Positions 8,979-15,041 of a stretch of 31,603 bases of DNA are shown here, in pieces. The translations under genes and the position numbers were made by a program. The DNA is from a virus, in the IMG/VR virus record IMGVR_UViG_3300028388_001758, positions 1-31,603 of that record, one strand, 5' to 3'. The notes below the pieces were generated by a model. The model did no database searches, had not been told where the DNA came from, and was given only the letters and a program-made list of their open reading frames with translations. How positions within the stretch are numbered: the stretch's first letter is position 1; each line of letters begins with the position of its first letter.

Positions 8979-9541
8979 TATATATCCATTTCACCTACTG
9001 CGGTTGGATTATTAGAAGGGCGTAAGTATTTTTTAACTCTTGTAGAATAACGGGTAATTTCTTCTTCCAGTCCTGTGTCTGGGTCCGTGACTTTTTTCGT
9101 GTAAGGGTCGTTAAATGTCTCTACTGCCAACACTTTGTCTACGCATTGTGATGGTATATCTCCGTAAGTCATTTTGTTCTCACCGATTGCGAATAAGAAT
9201 CCTTGTGTGATAAACTCTGCATTTGGATGTGTTGTCAAGCTTGTCCAGACACGGCGTCCTTGATGCTCGCCATCTGTAATTTCTAGAGTGATATCTACAT
9301 TATAGAATGTTAGGTTCTTATGTAATTCTTTTTGTATTTTCCCGTCTGTTCCTCTTACAATTCGCCCTGCTCCATCTCTCTTGTTTACCCAGACATCTTT
9401 TGTCATAGGTGTCCACTCTTTAATCTCTAAAACTTTTGTGTTGTATGTTCCTTCTGGAAGAAGTTCATAACTTTTTTTATCTTGTCTCGGTTGTGCCTCT
9501 TGTGGTCTAGCCTCTACTGATTTGTTCAATACATCTATCAT
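8978..9541 (-). CDS. Probable ssDNA-binding protein (DUF669-like)
   Basis: 187-aa protein with features of the DUF669-type phage proteins often found beside annealing proteins and primases: LLPEGTYNTKVLEIKEW early, then NLTFYNVDITLEITDGEHQGRRVW, a beta-rich core like an OB-type fold, then GFLFAIGENKM. The C-terminus is short and ends in an acidic/hydrophobic MDI, reminiscent of SSB tails. Genomic position between the annealing-protein module and the primase-helicase fits a ssDNA-coating role during replication. AAGGAG precedes the start at 9541; its stop overlaps the primase start. The family assignment comes from motif memory and is moderately sure; the ssDNA-binding role is inferred. Confidence 0.65.
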   Translation of the reverse strand: MIDVLNKSVEARPQEAQPRQDKKSYELLPEGTYNTKVLEIKEWTPMTKDVWVNKRDGAGRIVRGTDGKIQKELHKNLTFYNVDITLEITDGEHQGRRVWTSLTTHPNAEFITQGFLFAIGENKMTYGDIPSQCVDKVLAVETFNDPYTKKVTDPDTGLEEEITRYSTRVKKYLRPSNNPTAVGEMDI

Positions 9542-9542
9542 A

Positions 9543-10136
9543 TTATTTAGCTCCTTTTGTTATTTTATTTAATAAAGTTAGTACGATGTTTCTGTTGAGT
9601 GTGTGAAACTTAATGTCAATCACTTTTGCTGTTGAAGGTTTGCCTCCGAGTGTTGCCTCAATGATTCTGACAACGCCATTCTTATCTGTTCTCATCATCC
9701 ATTGCTTTCGCATATAAGTTCCGATAAGTTCAGTCGTAAGTAGCGTGTATCCTTCGTCCGCTAAGTTCTTGAGTGTTTCATTATGAATAGGTTTACGGTA
9801 ATCGAATCTGTGGCTACCTGTGTCAGCCTCTTCGATAATTTGTTTTAACTCATTCCTAACTTGTTTTACATCTAAGGTTTGGAAGTACTCTTCCTTTTCC
9901 ATTCCCTCTTGTTCTTGCTCTCCCGTCTTCTCTAACTTTAAAACTTGCGCTAAAGCATAAAGGATACTTGAATTTAGTGGTAGCATTTTAATTGCTGTCG
10001 TAAATTCTCCCTTCTTGAATAACTTCTTATAAGGTAGTACCGTTTCTACTGCTAGGAATGTTGTGTCTGATGTATCCAGTGTGTAGTAGTTATTTAGCTC
10101 CAGCTCGTAAAACTTTTGATAAGGTTTCTTTAACAT
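9543..10136 (-). CDS. Hypothetical protein, 197 aa
   Basis: Not recognised. The first half contains short beta-like stretches (TFLAVETVLPYKKLF) and a helix rich in Leu; the middle (about 70-105) is highly charged and probably coiled or disordered (KTGEQEQEGMEKEEYF), and the C-terminal third has mixed helices ending in NIVLTLLNKITKGAK. GAGGAG precedes the start at 10136. It lies 12 bases after the annealing-protein gene and one base before the ssDNA-binding candidate, so a recombination or replication accessory role is plausible but nothing in the sequence proves it. Confidence 0.75.
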   Translation of the reverse strand: MLKKPYQKFYELELNNYYTLDTSDTTFLAVETVLPYKKLFKKGEFTTAIKMLPLNSSILYALAQVLKLEKTGEQEQEGMEKEEYFQTLDVKQVRNELKQIIEEADTGSHRFDYRKPIHNETLKNLADEGYTLLTTELIGTYMRKQWMMRTDKNGVVRIIEATLGGKPSTAKVIDIKFHTLNRNIVLTLLNKITKGAK

Positions 10137-10148
10137 ATTATCTCCTCT

Positions 10149-10928
10149 CTATACTGGAAGTCCGCTTTGGACTTTCAATGTTCTTCCGAACACTGTTAAA
10201 TTATCTATCTTACCTAGCTTTTCCTCTAGGTCTGCATCTTCTCGGCTGATTGAGAATCCATACTTCTTGATGATTGCGCCGTTAATCTTTTGTAGTCCTA
10301 CATCGTAAGCCTCGTTTCCTTTGATTTCTTCAGCAAGTGTTTTTGCCTCGCTGTTTGTTTCTGGTGTTGGTGGCGGTGTAGATGTCATTGCTTTTTGAGG
10401 TTCTGGTGCAGGCTTCTTAGCGACTGGTGTTGTTTCTTCTTCTTCAAACTGTAAGTCGCCTGTTTCATATAATGTCAACGCAAGTCCTGTTGCACGCGAT
10501 GCAATCTTAGCTTTTGCTCTCTGGATTGCTTTGTTGACTAGGTTTGCATCAATCACTTTTGGCGATTTGTATGTGTTATCCTGAATCGGATACACTTCCT
10601 CGAAGGTCTTACCTAAGAATGTAAGTTCTAAGATAATCATATGTGCGATGCTTTGTGATTGTGTACTCACTTCTTTTGTGTCTGTCTTCTGGTGTGTTGT
10701 AATATCCATTGCAGAAGTCCATACAATCCCGCCGTCTGAATAATCACTCATTATCGGTCTTATTCTAAATTCTGCGTTAGGGTCCTGCTGGTACACCATA
10801 CGCTCCATTGTCGCCCACGGGATATAACTTGAACCGTTATAATTCTGTTTTAGAAACTGCGCTAGTTCCCAGGCCTCTGTGCTCCTTCCGTAATAATTCT
10901 CTGTGAATTGCTCTAACCATTTACTCAT
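10149..10928 (-). CDS. Single-strand annealing recombinase, Sak3/DUF1071-like
   Basis: 259-aa protein resembling the DUF1071 (Sak3) group of phage single-strand annealing proteins. Family-like segments: YIPWATMERMVYQQDPNAEF near residue 35, GGIVWTSAMDITTH about residue 70, a FEEVYPIQDNTYKSPK stretch, and VNKAIQRAKAKIASRATGLAL (about 130-150), matching the conserved NKAIQRAxxK helix. After this core comes a Pro/Thr/Glu-rich linker (about 165-200) and a small C-terminal domain. It would anneal complementary strands during recombination-dependent replication or concatemer formation. It is the first gene after the sigma-factor gene and sits 25-30 bases downstream of a candidate sigma-specific promoter, with AGGAGG before the start at 10928. 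Confidence 0.8.
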   Translation of the reverse strand: MSKWLEQFTENYYGRSTEAWELAQFLKQNYNGSSYIPWATMERMVYQQDPNAEFRIRPIMSDYSDGGIVWTSAMDITTHQKTDTKEVSTQSQSIAHMIILELTFLGKTFEEVYPIQDNTYKSPKVIDANLVNKAIQRAKAKIASRATGLALTLYETGDLQFEEEETTPVAKKPAPEPQKAMTSTPPPTPETNSEAKTLAEEIKGNEAYDVGLQKINGAIIKKYGFSISREDADLEEKLGKIDNLTVFGRTLKVQSGLPV

Positions 10929-10964
10929 AGTATCCTCCTAATATTTTTTTGGTGTCGCATATAT

Positions 10965-10993
10965 ATTATAGTCAATCCGCTGAAAAAATGGCA
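10965..10993 (-). promoter_or_regulatory. Candidate phage-sigma promoter for the recombination/replication block
   Basis: Minus strand reads TGCCAT, 17 bases, TATAAT followed by ATATA. It shares the -35 element TGCCA, the T-run after it, the ACTATAATATA core and the exact spacing with three other sites in the window. The -35 lies in the last codons of the sigma-factor gene; the expected start near 10958 leaves a short leader before the AGGAGG of the annealing-protein gene. Inferred to be read by the phage sigma factor. Confidence 0.72.
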
Positions 10994-11472
10994 CGAAGTT
11001 TTTGTAAATTTTTACGATTTACTTTGTTCACATAGGATTGACTCAACCTCAATTCTTCAGCAATCTCAATCTGGGTCTTACCTTCCAGATAAAACATCTT
11101 CGTGATGTTTCCGTACGGAAGTTTATCAAGCTCCTCAAGGATGTCCTGCTCCAGCGTCCACTCCTCTGGTGTTGGGTTGTAAGGGTCTTGAAGCATATCT
11201 AAAAAACTTGTTTCTTCGCCTACGAGGTCATCTAAGGCTTCAGCGTAGTTTCTGTTTTTTATTCTTAGTTCTTTGATTTTATAATGACACGATTTTGTCA
11301 AGTATGTGCTGAAGGCGATGCCTTTGTCTGCATCAAACTTATCCGCACAGTTGATTGCAACCATATAAAGCTCTTGCATTATATCATCGAATGTAAAATT
11401 GTTTATCTTTGTTTTGTGTGCTATTTTTCTAAGTAAGTTTTCGTAATCTAAAAGTATTGTCTCTCTATCCAT
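10972..11472 (-). CDS. Phage RNA polymerase sigma factor (sigma-70 family, regions 2 and 4)
   Basis: 166-aa sigma factor with only the two core domains. Region 2: DDIMQELYMVAINCADKFD (about 29-47), then GIAFSTYLTKSCHYKIKEL (about 51-69), the promoter-melting and -10-reading helices. A linker with PTPEEW follows, and region 4 has a clear helix-turn-helix, GKTQIEIAEELRLSQSYVNK (131-150), then NRKNLQKLRAI. It would redirect host RNA polymerase to phage promoters. Its natural targets are probably the four TGCCA-N17-TATAATATA sites in this window, one of which overlaps its own 3' end and another of which lies upstream of it. GGAGAC precedes the start at 11472. It closes the cassette of small early genes. 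Confidence 0.9.
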   Translation of the reverse strand: MDRETILLDYENLLRKIAHKTKINNFTFDDIMQELYMVAINCADKFDADKGIAFSTYLTKSCHYKIKELRIKNRNYAEALDDLVGEETSFLDMLQDPYNPTPEEWTLEQDILEELDKLPYGNITKMFYLEGKTQIEIAEELRLSQSYVNKVNRKNLQKLRAIFSAD

Positions 11473-11480
11473 ATTGTCTC

Positions 11481-11735
11481 CTAATTTAATATTTCAATAT
11501 CCAGTTCTGGGTATTCTATCTCTGTATCCTCTGGAATGTCGTCCAGCTGAATTTCACTCACGATTTGTAGTCCGCTGTATTGAAAGTCAACGGCTAAGAA
11601 TCTAAATTGTCTTATCTCTTCTCTTTGGTTCCATATCTCAATGATAGGATAATTCTCTATCTCTACGCCTAGCTCTCCAACATCTGCTTCAACGCGTATC
11701 GGACTCTTGTTGTCTGCTAATCTAAATTTTCTCAT
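11481..11735 (-). CDS. Hypothetical small acidic protein, 84 aa
   Basis: Unrecognised, mostly beta-type sequence with a strongly acidic C-terminal half (DDIPEDTEIEYPELDIEI). No cysteine, no membrane segment. AAGGAG lies seven bases before the start at 11735. Directly upstream of the sigma gene (eight-base gap), so the two are surely co-transcribed; it might modulate sigma or host polymerase, which is only a guess. Confidence 0.75.
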   Translation of the reverse strand: MRKFRLADNKSPIRVEADVGELGVEIENYPIIEIWNQREEIRQFRFLAVDFQYSGLQIVSEIQLDDIPEDTEIEYPELDIEILN

Positions 11736-11744
11736 ATGTTCTCC

Positions 11745-11966
11745 TTAATAATCATATTGTTCGATTTCCATTAATACCTCGCTGAGTGCGATATTATTTT
11801 CTTCTCTTGCTCTTTCAAGTATCGTGGATACTTTTGATAACAAACTTGAAAAGTGAAAGTCTTCTGAATATATCTCGTCTACCTTCATTATAGCTTCCCA
11901 GATAAGTTCGTCAAGTATTTCAATCTCTTCCTGTAATTCTTCTAACATTATCAATCGTTCTTTCAT
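11745..11966 (-). CDS. Hypothetical helical acidic protein, 73 aa
   Basis: Unrecognised. I chose the ATG at 11966 (MKERLIML) because GAGGTG lies six bases before it; an in-frame GTG at 11975 is part of that binding site. The sequence is almost entirely charged amphipathic helix (EELQEEIEILDELIWEAIMKV), likely a small helical bundle or coiled coil. Part of the early small-gene cassette. Confidence 0.75.
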   Translation of the reverse strand: MKERLIMLEELQEEIEILDELIWEAIMKVDEIYSEDFHFSSLLSKVSTILERAREENNIALSEVLMEIEQYDY

Positions 11967-11976
11967 TCTAATCACC

Positions 11977-12189
11977 TCACATATTTTCTTTTAATTTTTC
12001 TTTTGATAATTCTATTTCTTCTAATTCTTCGCATAGACTCTCGTACTCGTAGCTGTCATAAGCATCGAAGTCGCTGTGGATAATTTCTGGGTATATCTCA
12101 TAAACTTTTTCAGCGATTGCTTCCTGTGCTTCCTCTAGTGTGTAGTACACTTCGTCATCGAATAAATAAATTGTCATAAAGTCTTTCAT
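11977..12189 (-). CDS. Hypothetical acidic protein, 70 aa
   Basis: Unrecognised. Begins MKDFMTIYLFDDEVYYTLEEAQEAI, a form seen in many small phage proteins (short beta strands then an acidic helix), and is rich in Glu, Asp and Tyr, giving a very low predicted pI. The start at 12189 overlaps the stop of the tiny membrane gene upstream (ATGA). Highly acidic small early phage proteins are often DNA mimics or inhibitors; that idea is not testable from sequence alone. Confidence 0.75.
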   Translation of the reverse strand: MKDFMTIYLFDDEVYYTLEEAQEAIAEKVYEIYPEIIHSDFDAYDSYEYESLCEELEEIELSKEKLKENM

Positions 12190-12290
12190 TTTATCTTCTT
12201 CTCCTTCTCTACTTCTTCTTTAAATGTTTCTACAAATGCGGATATCCATATAAAACTGAAAAAGAACACCGCAAAGATAATCCATATCAT
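12186..12290 (-). CDS. Tiny membrane peptide, 34 aa
   Basis: A very short gene coding for MIWIIFAVFFFSFIWISAF, one strongly hydrophobic span, followed by a charged tail (VETFKEEVEKEKKIK). The start at 12290 overlaps the upstream stop by 4 bp (ATGA) and its own stop overlaps the next start in the same way, so it is embedded in an unbroken chain of coupled genes. GGTGAAGAA precedes it as a modest binding site. One membrane helix with a cytoplasmic charged tail is clear; the role (membrane anchoring, superinfection exclusion, host targeting) is unknown. Confidence 0.7.
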   Translation of the reverse strand: MIWIIFAVFFFSFIWISAFVETFKEEVEKEKKIK

Positions 12291-12781
12291 ATTTCTTCAC
12301 CTCTGATTATATTATAGTATCTTTTAATATCTTCTGGCACACTTAATTTTTCCGCTTCGTAATAAGCTCTGTAAGAATCCACTGGATTTGCTCTGTGATG
12401 TTCGGTGTTTGTGATTGCGATGCGAATCGGTGTACGCTTTTTAAGTGGTATATTTAAAGGTAAGTGGTACAATACCTCTTTAAGTTTAGTCTCTGTAAGA
12501 TGTACGCGGTGGTATCTGCGCGTGTATTCTTTGCATAATTCTAAAAAATGCTCGTATAACCACTCGTAATTTTCGTAGCTCTCACGCGTCCAGATTGTGC
12601 TCGGGTGGTTCTTGTGTGTCGGTTTATATAAAACATCCTTAAAAGGGCTAATTTCGCCGTCTAGGATATGGTGCGCACTTGAAAGAAGTTGCGCAGATTC
12701 TAATATCATCTTGACGATGTGCTTGTTGGTCATTGCTTGCGCTGATACGATAGGGCTTTTATCTAAAAAGAATATATTCAT
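12287..12781 (-). CDS. Conserved phage protein of unknown function, 164 aa
   Basis: Belongs to a family I recognise from many unrelated phages, recurring as MNIFFLDKSP, then TNKHIVKMILESAQLLSSAH, then KNHPSTIWTRESYENYEWLY, and a C-terminal segment with NTEHHRANPVDSYRAYY. Several invariant His residues (HIVKM, AHH, KNHPS, EHHR) suggest a metal-dependent or nucleic-acid enzyme, but no activity is established to my knowledge. The start at 12781 overlaps the stop of the 51-aa gene upstream (ATGA). A candidate phage-sigma promoter is buried near its 3' end. Confidence 0.82.
   Translation of the reverse strand: MNIFFLDKSPIVSAQAMTNKHIVKMILESAQLLSSAHHILDGEISPFKDVLYKPTHKNHPSTIWTRESYENYEWLYEHFLELCKEYTRRYHRVHLTETKLKEVLYHLPLNIPLKKRTPIRIAITNTEHHRANPVDSYRAYYEAEKLSVPEDIKRYYNIIRGEEI
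12311..12339 (-). promoter_or_regulatory. Candidate phage-sigma promoter upstream of the sigma-factor gene
   Basis: Minus strand reads TGCCAG, 17 bases, TATAAT followed by ATA, with AC before the -10. Same spacing and same elements as the other three TGCCA sites. It lies inside the 3' end of the 164-aa gene and faces the tiny membrane gene, three small genes and the sigma gene, so it could give positive autoregulation. The -35 T-run seen in the other copies is missing, so this is the weakest copy. Confidence 0.55.
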
Positions 12782-12933
12782 TTATCTAGCTCCTTTAAAT
12801 AGTCTCTTGTGTTCTTTTTTTCTTGATTCCGTTTGTATTGCTTCTTGCTTGAGACAACGCGCTCAACGGGCGCGTACTGCTCGCGTGTTTTGATTGTATG
12901 CTTGCGTCCGTTGATTGTGATATCTTTTTTCAT
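12778..12933 (-). CDS. Hypothetical basic protein, 51 aa
   Basis: Short gene coding for MKKDITINGRKHTIKTREQY and a lysine/arginine-rich remainder (SSKKQYKRNQEKKNTRDY). AAGGA precedes the start at 12933, and the stop overlaps the next start (ATGA), both signs of a real gene. Strong positive charge suggests nucleic-acid binding. Unrecognised otherwise. Confidence 0.7.
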   Translation of the reverse strand: MKKDITINGRKHTIKTREQYAPVERVVSSKKQYKRNQEKKNTRDYLKELDK

Positions 12934-12947
12934 AATCCTGTCCTTTC

Positions 12948-13220
12948 TTATCTCTCCTCTGGTAGTAGGAAGATGATTTCTTCTGGGTTTCCTTGATACG
13001 CATAAGTCGGATACACTTCTAAAAGTTTTTTCGCGCGGTCTGTGTAAAGTCCTGTACGCTCGTATGTCGATAGGTGCGGGCTGTGGTATTCTACTTTTAT
13101 GCCTGATTCTTTAGTTCCTGAATCAAAATAAATTTTATGGTCGAATCCGTTAAGCTGTACCGCTAGGATGCGGTGCTCTGGGTATAATTCCGCGAATCTG
13201 TTTTTTAGTTCTGTTTTCAT
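12948..13220 (-). CDS. Hypothetical protein, 90 aa
   Basis: Unrecognised mixed alpha/beta protein (MKTELKNRFAELYPEHRI, then ILAVQLNGFDHKIYFDSG). No motif or membrane segment. AAGGAG lies eight bases before the start at 13220, and an extended -10 promoter lies 31-60 bases upstream, so this gene likely heads a transcript of the second early block. Confidence 0.75.
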   Translation of the reverse strand: MKTELKNRFAELYPEHRILAVQLNGFDHKIYFDSGTKESGIKVEYHSPHLSTYERTGLYTDRAKKLLEVYPTYAYQGNPEEIIFLLPEER

Positions 13221-13250
13221 TTTATTTCTCCTTTGTTTTGGTATAATTCT

Positions 13251-13280
13251 ATTATAGCATATCGGTGTCGTTCTTGTCGA
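13251..13280 (-). promoter_or_regulatory. Early host-type promoter with extended -10
   Basis: Minus strand: TCGACA, 18 bases, TATAAT, with TATGC just before the -10 (TRTGn motif of Gram-positive promoters). It shares CCGATATG, the spacing and most of the spacer with the promoter at 14465-14494. The -10 overlaps the stop of the 58-aa gene. Drives the 90-aa gene and onward. Confidence 0.75.
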
Positions 13281-13428
13281 GCTCTGGGTGTTCTTCGATA
13301 TATCTTTTATACTTGTTGATAAGTTTTTTTATCTCTTTGATGTCTCCCTTGATTGCTCCGCTCCTGATGTGTTTGATGAATTCCTGTAGCTCTTCGATGC
13401 GTTTGATGTAGTTATCTTTTAATGTCAT
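13252..13428 (-). CDS. Hypothetical basic helical protein, 58 aa
   Basis: Short gene starting MTLKDNYIKRIEELQEFIKH, continuing with a lysine-rich helix (KGDIKEIKKLINKYKRYI). The ATG at 13428 overlaps the stop of the 55-aa gene (ATGA), so they are coupled. Almost all of it can form amphipathic helix. Unrecognised. Its 3' end carries the next early promoter. Confidence 0.68.
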   Translation of the reverse strand: MTLKDNYIKRIEELQEFIKHIRSGAIKGDIKEIKKLINKYKRYIEEHPELDKNDTDML

Positions 13429-13592
13429 TGTCTCACTCCGTCGTCTTGTATGACTTGCACTTGATAGCTTGCGTGTGGGTATTTTCTCGTGATGTATTTT
13501 ATCCAGTGCTCGATGTGTGCATCGTTGCCTTCTGTGAAGATTTGAAAGTCGTCCATTGAAGGCGTTTTAATGTATAGCGCGTAAGTTAACAT
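13425..13592 (-). CDS. Hypothetical protein, 55 aa
   Basis: Start chosen at 13592 (MLTYALYIKTPSMDDFQI) because AAGGAGA lies eight bases upstream; a longer reading to 13691 would run through the upstream gene and adds a meaningless Arg-rich stretch. The sequence looks like a small ferredoxin-like alpha/beta fold (YALYIKTP, EGNDAHIEHWIKYI, HASYQVQVIQ). Unrecognised. Confidence 0.72.
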   Translation of the reverse strand: MLTYALYIKTPSMDDFQIFTEGNDAHIEHWIKYITRKYPHASYQVQVIQDDGVRQ

Positions 13593-13594
13593 TT

Positions 13595-13801
13595 TTATAT
13601 CTCCTTTTCTGTGAAGCGCTCTGCGCCTTCTAAATATAGATACTCGTTGATGTTTTCGATTGCGTCGTTCATTGTGTCTGTATAATCCCATTTGCTGTTG
13701 TTTTTATAGATTGCGTAAACTAGTTCAAGCGCGATGCGTCTGAGGTCCTCTCTTGATAGGTTCATATATTCGTTCGCGAGTGTATCGTATAGGTCTCTCA
13801 T
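13595..13801 (-). CDS. Hypothetical helical protein, 68 aa
   Basis: Unrecognised, mostly helical (MRDLYDTLANEYMNLSREDL, then RRIALELVYAIYKN), acidic overall. AAAGGAGG lies before the start at 13801, which overlaps the upstream stop (TAATG). Part of a chain of coupled small early genes. Confidence 0.75.
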   Translation of the reverse strand: MRDLYDTLANEYMNLSREDLRRIALELVYAIYKNNSKWDYTDTMNDAIENINEYLYLEGAERFTEKEI

Positions 13802-14091
13802 TATTTTGTCGCCTCCTTTGGTTTGTTTGTCAATGTGATGATAAGATGCGTGTCTAGGTCTGTAGATAGATTGATGTTAAACATTCTTCCCAATCTTTGA
13901 ACGATGATGCCTGCGGTGTATCCGCTGTCAACGCTTCTGGATACCTCTAGCTCGATGCGTGTGTTTATTTTCATCGTTGCAATTATCCAGTTAATCATTG
14001 CGTCTTCTGCTTGTTGTTCCGTCGTAATTGCTTCCTCTGCGTTGTGATTGTAAAAGTAAAACATACTAAAGTCTTTGTATAGTGCTCTCAT
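13801..14091 (-). CDS. Hypothetical protein, 96 aa
   Basis: Unrecognised alpha/beta protein: an N-terminal helix pair (EEAITTEQQAEDAMINWIIATM) followed by strands with alternating hydrophobics (RIELEVSRSV, THLIITLTN). AAGGAG lies eight bases before the start at 14091. Its stop overlaps the start of the next gene. Confidence 0.75.
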   Translation of the reverse strand: MRALYKDFSMFYFYNHNAEEAITTEQQAEDAMINWIIATMKINTRIELEVSRSVDSGYTAGIIVQRLGRMFNINLSTDLDTHLIITLTNKPKEATK

Positions 14092-14104
14092 TTTTTTTCT
14101 CCTT

Positions 14105-14419
14105 CTATATACTTTGGTCTAGTGAATTGAATATCTTTTTTGCTGTGTTCTCGTAGATGTCTCCAGATGCTACGGCGTAGTTGAGTGCGCTTCTGTAAGT
14201 TGCTTCGCCTGTGTAGCGTTCCCAGGTTCTGTTGAGGTATGTGATTTTTGCGTCTGCGATGTAGTAGATGCCTTTTGTGATTCTTGCGAAGTGCGCGAAT
14301 CCGTCTCGTGTGTAGTAGGTGTATAATTCTGCTGTGTAAGTATCTCCGTCAATCTCGACGCTCTTAGTCGTCCATAAGCTCGCCTTCTTAGGTAGCTTTA
14401 ATAAGTGCTGTTTAGCCAT
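14105..14419 (-). CDS. Hypothetical protein, 104 aa
   Basis: Start chosen at 14419 (MAKQHLLKLPKKASLW) with AAGGAG at correct spacing; a reading from 14494 would begin inside the promoter. The sequence is beta-rich in the first 60 residues (SVEIDGDTYTAELYTYYTRD, FAHFARITKGIYYI) and helical at the end. Many Thr and Tyr, no motif I recognise. First gene after a strong early promoter, so probably highly expressed early. Confidence 0.75.
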   Translation of the reverse strand: MAKQHLLKLPKKASLWTTKSVEIDGDTYTAELYTYYTRDGFAHFARITKGIYYIADAKITYLNRTWERYTGEATYRSALNYAVASGDIYENTAKKIFNSLDQSI

Positions 14420-14464
14420 TTTGAATCTCCTTCTGCGTTTGTGTGGTTCGCCTCCACTGTTTTT

Positions 14465-14494
14465 ATTATACCATATCGGGGTCAATCCTGTCAA
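14465..14494 (-). promoter_or_regulatory. Strong early host-type promoter with extended -10
   Basis: Minus strand: perfect TTGACA, 18 bases, perfect TATAAT, with TATGG before the -10. Close copy of the promoter at 13251-13280, including CCGATATG. Located 45 bases before the start of the 104-aa gene. Expected to be read by the host housekeeping sigma factor right after infection. Confidence 0.85.
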
Positions 14495-14535
14495 GTACTT
14501 TTTTTTAACAATCGTACTTCAGGGCCTTGCTAGGC

Positions 14536-14898
14536 TTAGAAGTGGTTCGCGCCTGTTGCTTCGTTTCTGATGTAGGCGATGCGTATCGCTTTTGATATTG
14601 CTTCACTGTATCTGATGCATAAATCTTTATAATATCGTTTAATCTGCGCAGGGCGTCCGCTCATCGTTGTGATGTGTCTCGCTGTCTTTGTATTATATAC
14701 GCGGATGTATCCCTTACTGTCGACGATGTGAACCTCTGTGCCGTTCCTGTGGTTCTTGTCTACTTCGAACGCATCCAGCGGGGCGCCTTCGTTGTAGGCT
14801 TGTATGCGTGTGTGTCTATCCTCTAGATGCGCCGTGTGTTCTCCGCTCTCTGTGTAGCGTTTCGCCTCTTCTGGTGTTAATTTTCTTAATGTCTTCAT
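14536..14898 (-). CDS. Hypothetical protein, 120 aa
   Basis: Unrecognised. Charged N-terminal helix (MKTLRKLTPEEAKRYTESG), a central beta segment (TEVHIVDSKGYIRVYNTKTA) and a helical basic C-terminus (IKRYYKDLCIRYSEAISKAI). AGGAGG lies before the start at 14898, the best binding site of the early cassette. It is the first gene downstream of the hammerhead ribozyme, so its mRNA would have a processed 5' end after cleavage (leader of about 120 bases). Confidence 0.75.
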   Translation of the reverse strand: MKTLRKLTPEEAKRYTESGEHTAHLEDRHTRIQAYNEGAPLDAFEVDKNHRNGTEVHIVDSKGYIRVYNTKTARHITTMSGRPAQIKRYYKDLCIRYSEAISKAIRIAYIRNEATGANHF

Positions 14899-14921
14899 AG
14901 TGTTTTCACCTCCTCACTATT

Positions 14922-14961
14922 ATTGTACGCGATTTGTTTGTTTTTTACTAGTTTTTTACTT
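14922..14961 (-). promoter_or_regulatory. Weak promoter-like site with 11-bp tandem repeat
   Basis: On the plus strand GTTTTTTACTA and GTTTTTTACTT stand side by side (14940-14961). On the minus strand a TACAAT -10-like hexamer (14922-14927) follows, but no good -35 is present at 16-18 bases. It could be a weak promoter or an activator-dependent one for the 120-aa gene, or merely an A-rich ribosome-friendly leader. Confidence 0.35.
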
Positions 14962-14988
14962 GTACCGCTCGCGTTGCGGTGTTCGCCT

Positions 14989-15039
14989 GTCTCATCAGTA
15001 GCGGGGGGCTATCCGCTAGACGCCTCTCGGCGTTTCGAC
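14989..15039 (-). ncRNA. Hammerhead self-cleaving ribozyme, type II
   Basis: All invariant core bases of a hammerhead are present in correct cyclic order on the minus strand. GUC (15039-15037) is the 3' strand of stem II; GAA (15036-15034) is followed by stem III ACGCC/GGCGU (15033-15029 with 15024-15020, five perfect pairs, GAGA tetraloop); C17 is 15019, giving a GUC cleavage triplet, so the cut falls between 15019 and 15018; stem I is UAGCGG/CCGCUA (15018-15013 with 15004-14999, six perfect pairs, eight-base loop); CUGAUGA is 14998-14992; GAC (14991-14989) closes stem II. The RNA ends lie in stem II, so it is a type II permutation. Stem II has only three canonical pairs; loop I GCC (15009-15007) could pair with GGC at 14987-14985 as a stabilising contact. 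It begins two bases after a stop codon. Confidence 0.85.
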
Positions 15040-15041
15040 TT

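Noticed and set aside
11881-11908. TTGACG-N16-TATAAT inside the 73-aa gene (minus strand)
   Set aside because: Possible internal promoter, but it lies mid-gene with no supporting context and could be chance in AT-rich DNA.
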